Shown: positions 46,787-56,410 of the stretch, in pieces
Numbering within the stretch: position 1 is the stretch's first letter
How the letters are laid out: each line of letters starts with the position of its first letter
Source: Candidatus Rifleibacteriota bacterium
Lineage (GTDB): Bacteria; Riflebacteria; Ozemobacteria; Ozemobacterales; Ozemobacteraceae
Direction of reading: 5' to 3'
Assembly: GCA_029564115.1 (NCBI GenBank)
Contig: JAKQQP010000385.1
Span: forward strand, 5,891 to 69,890
Length of the DNA stretch: 64,000 nt
Translations under genes and position numbers: made by a program
Notes under the pieces: model-generated
The model's input: only the letters and a program-made list of their open reading frames with translations
What the model was told of the DNA's origin: nothing
Databases searched by the model: none

Positions 46787-49081
46787 ATGAACTCAACCAC
46801 TACAATTTCTCATCGTTTTTCACCCAATGCCCAGAAAGTTCTGGCCAAAAGATACCTCACCAGAGGCCCTGACGGTAAACCGACCGAAACCATAGAAGAG
46901 CTTTTCTGGCGCGTTGCCAATGCGATTGCTTCTGCAGAAAATAACTATCATAACAGCAAATACAGCGTCGAACAGCTTGAAAAGGAATTTTTCAGAATAA
47001 TGACCGATCTGGATTTTCTGCCCAACAGCCCCACCCTGATGAATGCGGGCAAAGAACTTGGGCAGCTGTCAGCGTGTTTTGTATTGCCGGTCGAAGATTC
47101 TATGGAAGGCATCTTTGAAGCCGTTAAAAACGCTGCTCTCATTCATAAATCGGGCGGCGGCACCGGTTTTAGTTTTTCACGCCTGCGCCCTGCCAATGAC
47201 CTCGTATCATCTACCAGCGGCGTAAGTTCTGGGCCTATTTCATTCATGAAAGTATTCAATGTCGCCACCGAAACGATCAAACAAGGCGGAACCCGCCGAG
47301 GCGCCAATATGGGTATTCTCAGAGTCGACCACCCGGATATTCTCGATTTTATAACCTGCAAAGAAAAAAATGATGAACTGACCAATTTCAATATCTCCAT
47401 TGCGATCACCGACGCCTTCATGGAAGCTCTTGAGCGTGATTGCGAATACAATCTGATCAATCCAAGATCAAAAGAAATTGTTCATTCGCTCAAAGCCAGC
47501 AAGGTTTTTCATATGATCGTCGAACGTGCCTGGCGCAATGGCGAACCCGGAATTGTCTTCATTGATAGAATCAACCGCTTTCAGCCGACTCCAGCTGTGG
47601 GCGAAATAGAATCGACGAACCCCTGCGGTGAACAGCCACTGCTGCCATACGAATCATGTAATCTTGGCTCAATAAATCTTGCCCGATTTGTTAAAAACAT
47701 CGCCACAAGACCAGAAGTAGATTTTGACCGCCTGCGTGAAATAATACACCTCGCCGTCAGGTTTCTCGACAATGTGATTGATCAAAACCGCTACCCGATA
47801 CCGGAAATAGATAAAACAACCAAGGCCAACCGAAAAATCGGCCTGGGAGTAATGGGCTGGGCCGACATGCTGATAAAACTGAATCTGGCGTATGACTCAG
47901 AGAAAGCTCTCGAACTTGCAGACTCTGTGATGGGATTCATTAAACGGGAGGCCTGGTCGGCTTCGCAGGAGCTCGCAAAAGAGCGTGGCCCTTTTCCTAA
48001 TTTTGAAAAATCAGTGTTTGCAGAGAAAAAAATGCTGCCGCTGCGCAATGCAACGGTAACCACCATTGCTCCGACCGGAACCATAAGCCTTATATCGGGC
48101 TGTTCCAGTGGAATAGAACCTCTATTCGCTATTGCCTACGAAAAGCACGTAATGGACAATGAAAAACTTGTTGAAGTACACAGCGATTTTGTCAGGGTAG
48201 CACGCGAACGCGACTTCTATTCTGAAGAACTGATGGAAAAAATAGCTCACCAGGGCAGCCTGAAGGGCTTCAACCAGATACCAGATGACGTGGCAAGAGT
48301 TTTTGTCACCAGCCATCTGATTTCGCCGGAGTGGCACATTCGCATGCAGGCAGCTTTTCAGAAGCACACAGACAATGCTGTGAGCAAAACGGTCAATTTT
48401 CCCTTCGAAGCGACCAAAAATGATGTCGAAACAGTCTTTAGACTTGCCCACACCCTCAACTGCAAGGGAGTCACCGTTTATCGTGACGGCTCCCGCGAAG
48501 AACAGGTTCTCAATGTCGGCAAAGGCCGCAAGGGAAAATCTTCGGCAGCAAACGAAGGACCGCGGGTCACTCCCAGAGCTCGACCGGAAAGAACTGTCGG
48601 TGTTACCGAGCGCGTTAAAATAGGCTGCGGCAACCTCTACGTCACAGTGAACAGCGACGAAAAAGGGATCTGCGAAGTTTTTACCAGCCTTGGTCGCAAC
48701 GGGGGGTGCCCTTCACAATCAGAAGCTGCGGCAAGACTTATTTCAATGGCACTGCGTGCGGGCATCGATGTACAGGAAATCATAGACCAGCTCAAGGGCA
48801 TCAGGTGTATGTCCACCCTCAAAAAAGGTGCACTGTCCGGCGGAATCAAGGTACTCTCGTGCCCTGATGCGATCGGCAAAGCTCTCGAGCAGTATCATCT
48901 TTCCGCTAAAGATACTTTTGCCCAGAATACCGCCGCTGGTTCCTCCAAAGCTTCCGGCAAAAAAGATCTTATGCTCGACAATTCAGGGCCCGGCGTTGTC
49001 TGCCCTGACTGCGGTGAAGGGCTCGAGCACGACGGCGGCTGCATAATCTGTAAGCATTGCGGTTTTTCAAAGTGCGGTTGA
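46787..49081 (+). CDS. nrdJ: vitamin B12-dependent (class II) ribonucleotide reductase
   Basis: 764 residues. Reduces ribonucleotides to deoxyribonucleotides with adenosylcobalamin, independent of oxygen. FLPNSPTLMNAGKELGQLSA with the following CFVLP, the KSGGGTGFSFSRLRP loop, NPCGEQPLLPYESCNLGSIN (active-site cysteines) and PTGTISLISGCSSGIEP are all canonical. After the core come a TSCPD domain (NGGCPSQSEAAARLI) and a C-terminal zinc ribbon with CPDCGEG and CKHCGFSKCG that carries the redox-active cysteines. AAGGA precedes the ATG. The stop codon lies in an exact 18-base tandem repeat. Confidence 0.97.
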   Translation: MNSTTTISHRFSPNAQKVLAKRYLTRGPDGKPTETIEELFWRVANAIASAENNYHNSKYSVEQLEKEFFRIMTDLDFLPNSPTLMNAGKELGQLSACFVLPVEDSMEGIFEAVKNAALIHKSGGGTGFSFSRLRPANDLVSSTSGVSSGPISFMKVFNVATETIKQGGTRRGANMGILRVDHPDILDFITCKEKNDELTNFNISIAITDAFMEALERDCEYNLINPRSKEIVHSLKASKVFHMIVERAWRNGEPGIVFIDRINRFQPTPAVGEIESTNPCGEQPLLPYESCNLGSINLARFVKNIATRPEVDFDRLREIIHLAVRFLDNVIDQNRYPIPEIDKTTKANRKIGLGVMGWADMLIKLNLAYDSEKALELADSVMGFIKREAWSASQELAKERGPFPNFEKSVFAEKKMLPLRNATVTTIAPTGTISLISGCSSGIEPLFAIAYEKHVMDNEKLVEVHSDFVRVARERDFYSEELMEKIAHQGSLKGFNQIPDDVARVFVTSHLISPEWHIRMQAAFQKHTDNAVSKTVNFPFEATKNDVETVFRLAHTLNCKGVTVYRDGSREEQVLNVGKGRKGKSSAANEGPRVTPRARPERTVGVTERVKIGCGNLYVTVNSDEKGICEVFTSLGRNGGCPSQSEAAARLISMALRAGIDVQEIIDQLKGIRCMSTLKKGALSGGIKVLSCPDAIGKALEQYHLSAKDTFAQNTAAGSSKASGKKDLMLDNSGPGVVCPDCGEGLEHDGGCIICKHCGFSKCG

Positions 49082-49106
49082 TGCAAAAAGTGCGGTTGAT
49101 GCAAAA
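49071..49106 (+). repeat. exact 18-base tandem duplication across the nrdJ stop codon
   Basis: The unit AGTGCGGTTGATGCAAAA occurs twice in direct succession. The first copy encodes the last Cys-Gly and stop of nrdJ; the second follows in non-coding sequence. Looks like a recent slippage event. Confidence 0.9.
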
Positions 49107-49150
49107 TGATTTTATTCTCAGTTCAGACTCAAATTAAAAGTCATATGACA

Positions 49151-49179
49151 TTGACACATATAGCTTTTGTCAGTAGAAT
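49151..49179 (+). promoter_or_regulatory. promoter of the exported MBL gene, sigma70 type
   Basis: TTGACA (49151-49156), 17 bases, TAGAAT (49174-49179). Start near 49186, about 57 bases of leader. Confidence 0.75.
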
Positions 49180-49242
49180 TTTAGAAGCGTATCCGGGTTT
49201 ACTGCAAGCCTGAATTTGGCGCGCAATAAGGAGTATAAGAGT

Positions 49243-51792
49243 ATGAATCATCGAATCGCGCGAATAAGTTTGCTGCTCGTAATGGCTTTAATGCTGGTTA
49301 CGGCAACATTCGGCAATGAAGCGCCCCTCCTGCGAGTAACTTTTCTTGATGTACATCAGGGCGATTGTATTCTGATACGATCTGCCGAAAAAACTGTTAT
49401 GATCGATGCCGGAGACGATAATCGCAGCGCCGCCATCCGCTACATCATCCCCTACCTGAAAAAAGAAGGCATCAAGCACATCGATCAGGCAATAATAACG
49501 CACCCGCACCGTGACCACTTTGGCGGGTTTATCGACCTTATCAAAGAATGCACCTTCGGGGAATTTATTTATTCCAACGACTCAGAAATATCGTCAGAAG
49601 GCAAAACCACTAAGGGCCCGAACGATGCTCTCATCTACAATCAGCTCAGAAGCTTGATTCTCGAAAAAAACATACCTTACCGCAAAGCCAAACTTGGTGA
49701 AATGCTTGATTGGGGCAAAGGCATCAAGGCAGAGGTGATAAACTGTGATACCCGTCGGGCCAGTGAAATCGAAGAACGCGCTGAAGCTTCCACAGACGAC
49801 AGCTCTGATAGCGCCCTAAAAACCAACCCAAACGAACTTTCCATAGTTATAAAAGCAACTGCTGGCAAAGTAAGTTATCTGTTCACCGGCGATGCCGAAA
49901 AGAAGTCTGAAACGGACATGATCAGCACGCACGGCAAAAAATTAGCATGCACCGTACTTAAGTCTGGGCATCACGGCAGCAAAACATCATCAACTCACGC
50001 CTTTATGGATATCGCACAACCCAAATACGCTGTAATAAGCGCCGGAACCGGCAACTCCTTCGGCCACCCAACTCAGACCGTCCTTGATATTTATGATTAC
50101 TACAAAATGGGCGTTTTCAGAACCGATAAAGATGGCACTATCGAAAGTTACACCGATGGCACAACCGTAACCTTCGTAACCAACAACAGCCCTCTCGAAT
50201 TTGCCTCAAAACCGAAATTGATCTCTTTAACTGCCAATTCAGCGACCCTCCAGTGGGAAACCAATCGCCCGGCAACAACCAGCATCGCTTATGGTACTGC
50301 TTCTTTCGACCAGAAAAAGGACCTGGATCACCCGGTAAAAATACACACCATAACTCTTACCGGCCTCAAACCCTCGACCACCTACAAATACCTGGCTGTT
50401 TCAAGAGACCCACGTGAAGCAGAAAAATTTATCTCAATAGAAGAAACAATTACAACGCCCGCAGGCAGTGGCGACCCGTTGCCCAAAATCGACAGTGTCA
50501 GCACAAACGTCGACAAGATCTACATGAAGCACCCGTTCAAGATTATCGTACCGGTCAGCAATCCGGCTGAAGCCACCTCCGGGAACCTGACTCTCGAAGT
50601 CTACCACTCCGCAATGGATGCCTCAAACCTGATCGACAAAGTTAAATTTACCGGTATCCCAGGTGGAAACGCCGTGCAGGCTGTTCTCCAAACCCAGATC
50701 GACTGGATTGGCGGCGTAGAAATAATAGCAGTTCTCAAACAGGGCAACGCAATTATCGATACGGCTTCAATTAACATCGAAATTGAAGCAAAAATCATAC
50801 TTGTCGACTGTGCTCATGGCAACAAAGATTACTTTACCGGCCGGTTCGCTGGCATGAAAATGGACCTGTTCCAGAACTATGGCTTTCAGATGCGCAGCAT
50901 CTCCAAAGCCATCACCTTTGATTCCATAAAAAACGGCTTTGTAATTCTTATTCCCCACCCAACTGTAGACTTCAAAAGTGAAGAAGTGACCGCACTTAAA
51001 AAATTCGTGGCCGGAGGCGGTTCTTTACTGATGTTTGGCCAGTCCGACTACCGCGACCTCTCCAAACCTGATATCCTCAACTCAGTATTGAAAGGCGTAG
51101 GCAGCAAAATCCGCTTCAACGATGACCAGGCCTGTGACCCGACCGATAACATCGGGCCGCCATGGCGGATGTTTGTAAAAACTTTTCCGGCACCCGAAAT
51201 TTCTGGCAACGATGTCAAAAAACTTCTCATTCGAAGCGCCTGCACATTCATCAATGCCAACAATAAAGGCCTGAAAGCCAGCAAAAATCTGTTTATCCTC
51301 GCATCCGGCGATGAAGATTCGTATAACACCGAGTCTGATGGCATGGGCGACGGCTACATCTATGCCAGCGCTACGCCAGTGCTTCCCATTCCGATAGCTG
51401 CGGCTGAAGACCTTGGTTTTGGCCGGGTTGCATGTTTCGGTGAGCCTTTCTATCAGGATAACTTTTACACCAGCCCCGGTGACCTGCACACTGCAGCGTT
51501 CAACCGCAACGTGATCAGGTGGCTCAGCCTCGGCAAAGAAAAAAGCGTCAAATCTTTGTTGCGCTCGATCGATGAACTCGAATATGAAGCAGACCCCGAA
51601 GTCAGAACCGAGCGTTACGAAGCTCTCTCAAAAACAGTCATAAATAAAATCCGCCATGATGTAGACAACAACGGCTCTTCTCTCGGCGAAATCAATGCCA
51701 TGTTCGATGAATTCAAGAGTTCTACTGTTGAACAGTTCAGAACAAAAGTGAATCACCTTTACCGCTTTGAAAATCTGCACCGTGGCAACTGA
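49243..51792 (+). CDS. exported ComEC-like metallo-beta-lactamase-fold multidomain protein
   Basis: 849 residues. The start at 49243 has AAGGAG 9 bases upstream and gives a signal peptide (1-24). Residues 30-300 form an MBL domain of the ComEC C-terminal type: VTFLDVHQGDCILIR, THPHRDHFGG, LFTGDAEKK, LKSGHHGSKTSS and SAGTGNSFGHP. A fibronectin type III-like domain follows (about 320-410, LTANSATLQWETNRPATTS), then a CARDB-like beta domain, then a GATase-like alpha/beta domain (about 525-755, LKKFVAGGGSLLMFGQSD) and a helical tail. Secreted, possibly a nuclease or phosphodiesterase. It has its own promoter and terminator, so it is monocistronic. Confidence 0.82.
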   Translation: MNHRIARISLLLVMALMLVTATFGNEAPLLRVTFLDVHQGDCILIRSAEKTVMIDAGDDNRSAAIRYIIPYLKKEGIKHIDQAIITHPHRDHFGGFIDLIKECTFGEFIYSNDSEISSEGKTTKGPNDALIYNQLRSLILEKNIPYRKAKLGEMLDWGKGIKAEVINCDTRRASEIEERAEASTDDSSDSALKTNPNELSIVIKATAGKVSYLFTGDAEKKSETDMISTHGKKLACTVLKSGHHGSKTSSTHAFMDIAQPKYAVISAGTGNSFGHPTQTVLDIYDYYKMGVFRTDKDGTIESYTDGTTVTFVTNNSPLEFASKPKLISLTANSATLQWETNRPATTSIAYGTASFDQKKDLDHPVKIHTITLTGLKPSTTYKYLAVSRDPREAEKFISIEETITTPAGSGDPLPKIDSVSTNVDKIYMKHPFKIIVPVSNPAEATSGNLTLEVYHSAMDASNLIDKVKFTGIPGGNAVQAVLQTQIDWIGGVEIIAVLKQGNAIIDTASINIEIEAKIILVDCAHGNKDYFTGRFAGMKMDLFQNYGFQMRSISKAITFDSIKNGFVILIPHPTVDFKSEEVTALKKFVAGGGSLLMFGQSDYRDLSKPDILNSVLKGVGSKIRFNDDQACDPTDNIGPPWRMFVKTFPAPEISGNDVKKLLIRSACTFINANNKGLKASKNLFILASGDEDSYNTESDGMGDGYIYASATPVLPIPIAAAEDLGFGRVACFGEPFYQDNFYTSPGDLHTAAFNRNVIRWLSLGKEKSVKSLLRSIDELEYEADPEVRTERYEALSKTVINKIRHDVDNNGSSLGEINAMFDEFKSSTVEQFRTKVNHLYRFENLHRGN

Positions 51793-51806
51793 CCTCGATT
51801 AGACAA

Positions 51807-51848
51807 AGGCAGGGAACGGCAGTAAGTCGTTTCCTGCCTCTTTTTTTT
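51807..51848 (+). terminator. terminator of the exported MBL gene
   Basis: AGGCAGGGAACG pairs with CGTTTCCTGCCT (twelve pairs, one G-U) around nine bases, followed by C and eight T. The T-run ends 7 bases before the aat ATG. Confidence 0.9.
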
Positions 51849-51855
51849 GAATAAC

Positions 51856-52497
51856 ATGTATGTAATAGAATTTCCAGACCCTGAATTGGCTAATGAAGAC
51901 GGTTTACTGGCAGTTGGCGGCAATCTGCATACCAACACCCTTCTTAATGCCTATCGAAGCGGCATTTTTCCATGGTCAGTCGATCCCATTTCATGGTGGT
52001 CGCCAGACCCGAGAGCTGTTTTTGAGCTGTCAGAATTTCGACTGAGCAGAAGAATGCAGCGACTTTACCGCAGCGGCAGGTTTTCTTTTTCCTTCGACGA
52101 GTGCTTCACCCGGGTCATGGAATGCTGTGCTGCTCCGGCTCCGGGGCGAGAAAGCACCTGGATAAGCAAAAAATTTATCAAAGCCTATACTGCATTGCAC
52201 AATCAGGGTTATGCGCACAGCTGCGAAATCTGGAACGATGAAAAACAACTTGTCGGTGGAGTATACGGAGTGGCTATAGGCGCTTTTTTTGCCGGAGAAT
52301 CAATGTTTCACACCTGCTCCAACGCTTCAACTCTTGCCCTGAATCATCTGATAGAACATCTTAGGCAGCGTGGTTATCTTCTTTTCGACTCTCAGGTTAT
52401 TTCGTCACACACGGCAAGTCTCGGGGCAATTGAAATCCCCAGGTATGAATACCTGCGCCGCCTGCGCACGGCTCTGGCAAAAAACTGCGCTTTTTAA
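51856..52497 (+). CDS. aat: leucyl/phenylalanyl-tRNA--protein transferase
   Basis: 213 residues. Adds Leu or Phe to the N-terminus of proteins with basic ends, marking them for ClpAP in the N-degron pathway. GLLAVGGNL, YRSGIFPW, WWSPDPRAVF and GESMFHTCSNASTLAL are standard family motifs. The ATG at 51856 starts the family-like YVIEFPDPE; a TTG at 51847 lies inside the T-run. There is no Shine-Dalgarno sequence, and the start abuts the previous terminator, so expression must rely on read-through or an unseen promoter. Confidence 0.95.
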   Translation: MYVIEFPDPELANEDGLLAVGGNLHTNTLLNAYRSGIFPWSVDPISWWSPDPRAVFELSEFRLSRRMQRLYRSGRFSFSFDECFTRVMECCAAPAPGRESTWISKKFIKAYTALHNQGYAHSCEIWNDEKQLVGGVYGVAIGAFFAGESMFHTCSNASTLALNHLIEHLRQRGYLLFDSQVISSHTASLGAIEIPRYEYLRRLRTALAKNCAF

Positions 52498-52536
52498 AAG
52501 TTTTTTTGGCATTGCCTTTTATCATCAGTATAAACC

Positions 52537-52545
52537 TGATATAAT
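52537..52545 (+). promoter_or_regulatory. extended -10 promoter of the amidase gene
   Basis: TGATATAAT is a perfect extended -10 element (TGn followed by TATAAT). The -35 region is poor, as usual for this type. Start near 52552. Confidence 0.55.
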
Positions 52546-52587
52546 CTTTGCGGAAATTAAACTATTGATCAAGGTAGTGACGATCCT

Positions 52588-54060
52588 GTGCAAACACAAA
52601 ACTCTTTTAAAAGTTTATCCAGGCTTTTTCAGCGTTTATCCGATTCAGACAAAGTTTATCGAAATGCGGCAATGTTGCCGCTATACGCTTATATCATTCT
52701 TTTTTCGTTTGTTTTTCTGAGTATTCCCGCTTTTTCGGCTGAAGATTCGAGAATAACCGATATTCGTTTCTGGCAAAGCCCTGAAGAAGCGCAGGTAGTT
52801 CTCGATATCAGTGCCCCGCCGAAAGTTTCTGAAGTGGCAATGCTCAAAGATGGAACTTTGTATTTCGACATTGCTGGGTGCGTATTCAGGCCTGGCAGGC
52901 AACGTTACCCACTACAGAACCCATTTTTGGAAGTTTTGACTGTTCAGCAGAACCCAGATAAATCGGCCAGAGTATTTTTCAGGGTGCCAAGCGGTGTCGA
53001 AGCCAAAACCTTTGTTCTCGCAAAAAATGAGAAAAAAGGTGATCGTATTGTTATTTTTCTGCGTGAGCCTCAAGCAACACTGCTGCAGAAACGAAACGCC
53101 GAGCTGTTTGAAGTTAACCGCCTGAAAGCCGGAAACGTAAAAATTGTGGTTATCGACCCAGGCCATGGTGGCGAAGATCCGGGTACCCGTCATAACGGTA
53201 TTATCGAAAAAAACTATATAATGACCATGGGAAAGCTGGTCAAAGCCTACTTTGACCGTGATCCAAGATTTAAAGCAATCCTCACCCGTGACGGAGACTA
53301 TATCATCCCGCTCGATCGACGGCGGGAAATAGCTGAGCGCCTCGGCGCCGATGCTTTTATAAGTCTGCACGTGAACTACAACTCCAGAAAAACGATTCGC
53401 GGCATTGAAGTGTATTACGAGTCTCCCAAAGGTGCAGTTGGAGAAGCTGAACGCCTGGTAGCCGAAACCGAAAATATGGTTGACTTCGGTGGAGCAAGTC
53501 CGAATGCAACGCCCGTAATCACCAAAAAAGAAATTATCGAAAAACAGGCTATGATAATGAACAAAAGCCGACAGCTGGCTGAAAAAGTCGAAGCCCAGCT
53601 CGGTGCTTCAGTTGTAGAGTTGCCATCACGCGGGGTAAAGCGTGCCGGCTTCAAGGTATTGCATTCGATGGCCATGCCCTCTGTTCTGGTTGAATTTGGC
53701 TACGTTTCCAATCTCAACGATGCCGAAATACTCAAAAACTATACAGCCCGCACCCGACTGGCTCAGGGTCTGTATTTTGGGGTAAGAGATTTTCTGCTGG
53801 GGCAGATAGAAGAAGGGTATGACACCAGCTACCTTGAATATATCAAAACCGCCGCCGCGAATCGCGCCAGGGTGGCTGCTCAGCGCAAAAAGAATGCTGC
53901 AAAAAACAAGCCCAGGGTATACAAAGTAAAAGCCGGTGATACACTTTCCGGTATTGCCGCCAAACATGGCGTCAGTCTTGCGACACTTGCCAGAGTCAAT
54001 AAGTTTTCAGACAAGCACATGATCAAGGCTGGCCAGAGTATAATAATCCCGGGAAAATAA
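52588..54060 (+). CDS. N-acetylmuramoyl-L-alanine amidase (AMIN, Amidase_3, LysM)
   Basis: 490 residues. A signal peptide (hydrophobic core 30-49, cleavage after AFSA) leads to an AMIN domain (about 53-160), a zinc amidase domain with [20 protein letters not shown] and LVEFGYVSN (ligands His, Glu, His and catalytic Glu), and a C-terminal LysM repeat (442-488, [19 protein letters not shown]) that binds peptidoglycan. It splits septal peptidoglycan in daughter-cell separation. The GTG start keeps an Arg before the signal core; an ATG at 52672 would remove it. The chemotaxis receptor follows after 13 bases. Confidence 0.95.
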   Translation: MQTQNSFKSLSRLFQRLSDSDKVYRNAAMLPLYAYIILFSFVFLSIPAFSAEDSRITDIRFWQSPEEAQVVLDISAPPKVSEVAMLKDGTLYFDIAGCVFRPGRQRYPLQNPFLEVLTVQQNPDKSARVFFRVPSGVEAKTFVLAKNEKKGDRIVIFLREPQATLLQKRNAELFEVNRLKAGNVKIVVIDPGHGGEDPGTRHNGIIEKNYIMTMGKLVKAYFDRDPRFKAILTRDGDYIIPLDRRREIAERLGADAFISLHVNYNSRKTIRGIEVYYESPKGAVGEAERLVAETENMVDFGGASPNATPVITKKEIIEKQAMIMNKSRQLAEKVEAQLGASVVELPSRGVKRAGFKVLHSMAMPSVLVEFGYVSNLNDAEILKNYTARTRLAQGLYFGVRDFLLGQIEEGYDTSYLEYIKTAAANRARVAAQRKKNAAKNKPRVYKVKAGDTLSGIAAKHGVSLATLARVNKFSDKHMIKAGQSIIIPGK

Positions 54061-54073
54061 AGGACTCATACTG

Positions 54074-56317
54074 GTGGAATTTTTCAGTAATCTTAAAATA
54101 AAAACCAGACTTTTTTTTACGATGGTTCTGGTCTCTCTGATTCTGCTCGGAATGACATTTTTCACCTCTGAGCGCATTCGCAGTGCGGTAAAAAGTCAGA
54201 TACCGCTGCAGATTCTAACGATTTTGAACGCCGAAGCCGGAAAAATCAGCGCCATAATGAGGGCCTACGAGCGCAATCTTGAATATCTGACCAAACTGAA
54301 CTCGACAATACAGTATCTTTCGTGGCTGGATCAGGCTCCAGACGAAAATCAATTGATTGAACAATGGCGACAGGTTCTCAAAGCGCCGGTTGCAGGGCTC
54401 CTTTCCCGCAGCGACAACAATCAGGTTAATGATATTGTAGATATCGCCGTTCTTGATGCTGATGATGCGACAGTGTTTCGTCTCATATCAAATGGCAAAG
54501 AACCGCCGGCAGACGAAGAACCCCCTTACGAAAAATTTTTAACCGGCAAAATGCGTGAAACTCTCGATACCGAAGGCATTTTTCGCAGCCAGGTTTTTTT
54601 CCAGCAAAACCACGATGAATACAAAGACAGAGTGATCTATCTGTTCAAACCGGTCTACTCACAGCGCCGCAAAATAGGAACTGTAGCGATGGGAATCAGC
54701 CTTGAAAGCTTATTCGAAAACATCCCCGGCGCCCTTACCAACGTTGGCGGCAAAACTTCGATTATTTCAAGTGAATATTCACAGAACGGCTTTTATCTCT
54801 CACATTCAGACGTCGAAAACGTCCTCGACCCGCAACGCCGAATTTTTCTGAATTCCAAAGAACCCGAACTCCAGGATCACGCCGAGCGAATTGTTACCAA
54901 CAAAAGCGGTTTTCATGAATTCCTGCTGGCAGAAAAATCGAACATACTTCTGGCAGCCTCACCAGTGCAAAACTCCAGCTGGGTAATGCTCAGCGTTGTT
55001 GACACTCAGGGCCTGATGGGGGCTCTGAACAAAGCGCAGAACTTCTCACTTTTTCTGATTATTTTTGGCCTGGTTGTGATGACGGGCATAACCATGGTAG
55101 TCATCAACGGCGTTGTCAACCAGATCAGAGGTGTTTCTACCGGCCTCGAAGAAATTTCCAGAGGCCGCGGCGACTTGACACGTCGACTTGCAATCGTGGG
55201 CAAAGACGAACTCACAGAAGTCTCTGAGCGATTCAACAAATTTATTGGTTATATTCAACGCCTGCTGCTGCAGATACGCGACGTTATCAACCGCCTGTCA
55301 CAGATGGCGAACAGCATTTCAAACCTGACGTTTCAATCAAACGAATCTATTCAGAACATCTTTGGTAACACCCAGCGAATAACCAAAGCTTCAAAAGACT
55401 CCGCCACAACTTTAGAGTCGACTGCAGCGGCCATCGAAGAAATATCTGCCAATTCCCAGTTGATCGCCAAACGTTCAAACCGGGCCTATGAAGAATCGGT
55501 ACAAAACCGTCTCAAGGCCACTCAAGGCATGGAAGCAGTCAGAGAAGCATCAACGACCATTAAAGAAATAGAGCGGGCTGTAGGCGACTCCTCAAGAGTT
55601 CTCGAAGAACTCAAAGGGCAATCACGCAAAATTGGTAAAATCGTCTTGACTATTACCGCTATTTCGCGACAGACCAACCTTCTTGCCCTCAATGCGGCAA
55701 TCGAGGCAGCCAGGGCCGGCGAACAGGGAAAAGGCTTCGTGGTCGTCGCTGCCAACGTTAAAAAGCTTGCCGAGCAAAGCGCCAAGGCGGCTGAAGAAAT
55801 CGGAGCTCTGATCGGCGAAATTCAGCATAAAACCAATAAAGCTGTCGAAGAAATGAGTCTTGGTAAAGAAAAAGTGCAGGAAGGCGTTAAAATCATCAAT
55901 CAGGCTGGTGGTTACCTCGACGAAATCGGCATGGCTTCTGAAAGCGTCAATGTCCAGGTTCAGGATATCAGTAAATCATCCGTGGAACAGAGCAAAAACA
56001 TCGAAGCAATAAGTCTTTCGATCGAAAATCTTTCCATTACCACGAAGACTACGACAAGAGAAGTCGATGGGGTCCTTGAATCTCTCAAATCTCAACGAGA
56101 TTCAATTCAGGACATGGCAAAAATTACCAAACACCTCAGTATGGTTGCCGACGAGATGGGTCGAATGCTGGCACATTTCGTTCTTGAAACCCACGAAATA
56201 ACATCGACTTTTGCAGAAGCCCAGAATCACAGCGATAATTTTTCCGATGAAGTCGATGATGCAAGCCTGATAACTGATTCAGAAGAATCAGACGAGGCTC
56301 ATGGGCAAAAGAAATAG
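54074..56317 (+). CDS. methyl-accepting chemotaxis protein
   Basis: 747 residues. Membrane helix at about 11-30, a large extracytoplasmic sensor (31-320), a second helix at 323-345, HAMP (346-400), then the signalling domain, whose tip reads [20 protein letters not shown] followed by [19 protein letters not shown], the conserved CheA/CheW-binding hairpin. The sensor resembles a double-Cache fold, but I cannot name its ligand. GTG start with AAAGGA 9 bases upstream, directly after the amidase. The C-terminus is acidic and lacks a CheR-binding pentapeptide. Confidence 0.93.
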   Translation: MEFFSNLKIKTRLFFTMVLVSLILLGMTFFTSERIRSAVKSQIPLQILTILNAEAGKISAIMRAYERNLEYLTKLNSTIQYLSWLDQAPDENQLIEQWRQVLKAPVAGLLSRSDNNQVNDIVDIAVLDADDATVFRLISNGKEPPADEEPPYEKFLTGKMRETLDTEGIFRSQVFFQQNHDEYKDRVIYLFKPVYSQRRKIGTVAMGISLESLFENIPGALTNVGGKTSIISSEYSQNGFYLSHSDVENVLDPQRRIFLNSKEPELQDHAERIVTNKSGFHEFLLAEKSNILLAASPVQNSSWVMLSVVDTQGLMGALNKAQNFSLFLIIFGLVVMTGITMVVINGVVNQIRGVSTGLEEISRGRGDLTRRLAIVGKDELTEVSERFNKFIGYIQRLLLQIRDVINRLSQMANSISNLTFQSNESIQNIFGNTQRITKASKDSATTLESTAAAIEEISANSQLIAKRSNRAYEESVQNRLKATQGMEAVREASTTIKEIERAVGDSSRVLEELKGQSRKIGKIVLTITAISRQTNLLALNAAIEAARAGEQGKGFVVVAANVKKLAEQSAKAAEEIGALIGEIQHKTNKAVEEMSLGKEKVQEGVKIINQAGGYLDEIGMASESVNVQVQDISKSSVEQSKNIEAISLSIENLSITTKTTTREVDGVLESLKSQRDSIQDMAKITKHLSMVADEMGRMLAHFVLETHEITSTFAEAQNHSDNFSDEVDDASLITDSEESDEAHGQKK

Positions 56318-56336
56318 TCTGACCGCTCCGCAAACA

Positions 56337-56365
56337 TTGAAAACTCATCAGGAATGTGTTAGTCT
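56337..56365 (+). promoter_or_regulatory. possible promoter of the rnf operon
   Basis: TTGAAA (56337-56342), 17 bases, TAGTCT (56360-56365), 45 bases before rnfC. The -10 is imperfect. Confidence 0.4.
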
Positions 56366-56410
56366 TGCACATTTCAAATTGGAGTCAACCGTTTCCAGGA
56401 GTTTTGCATC

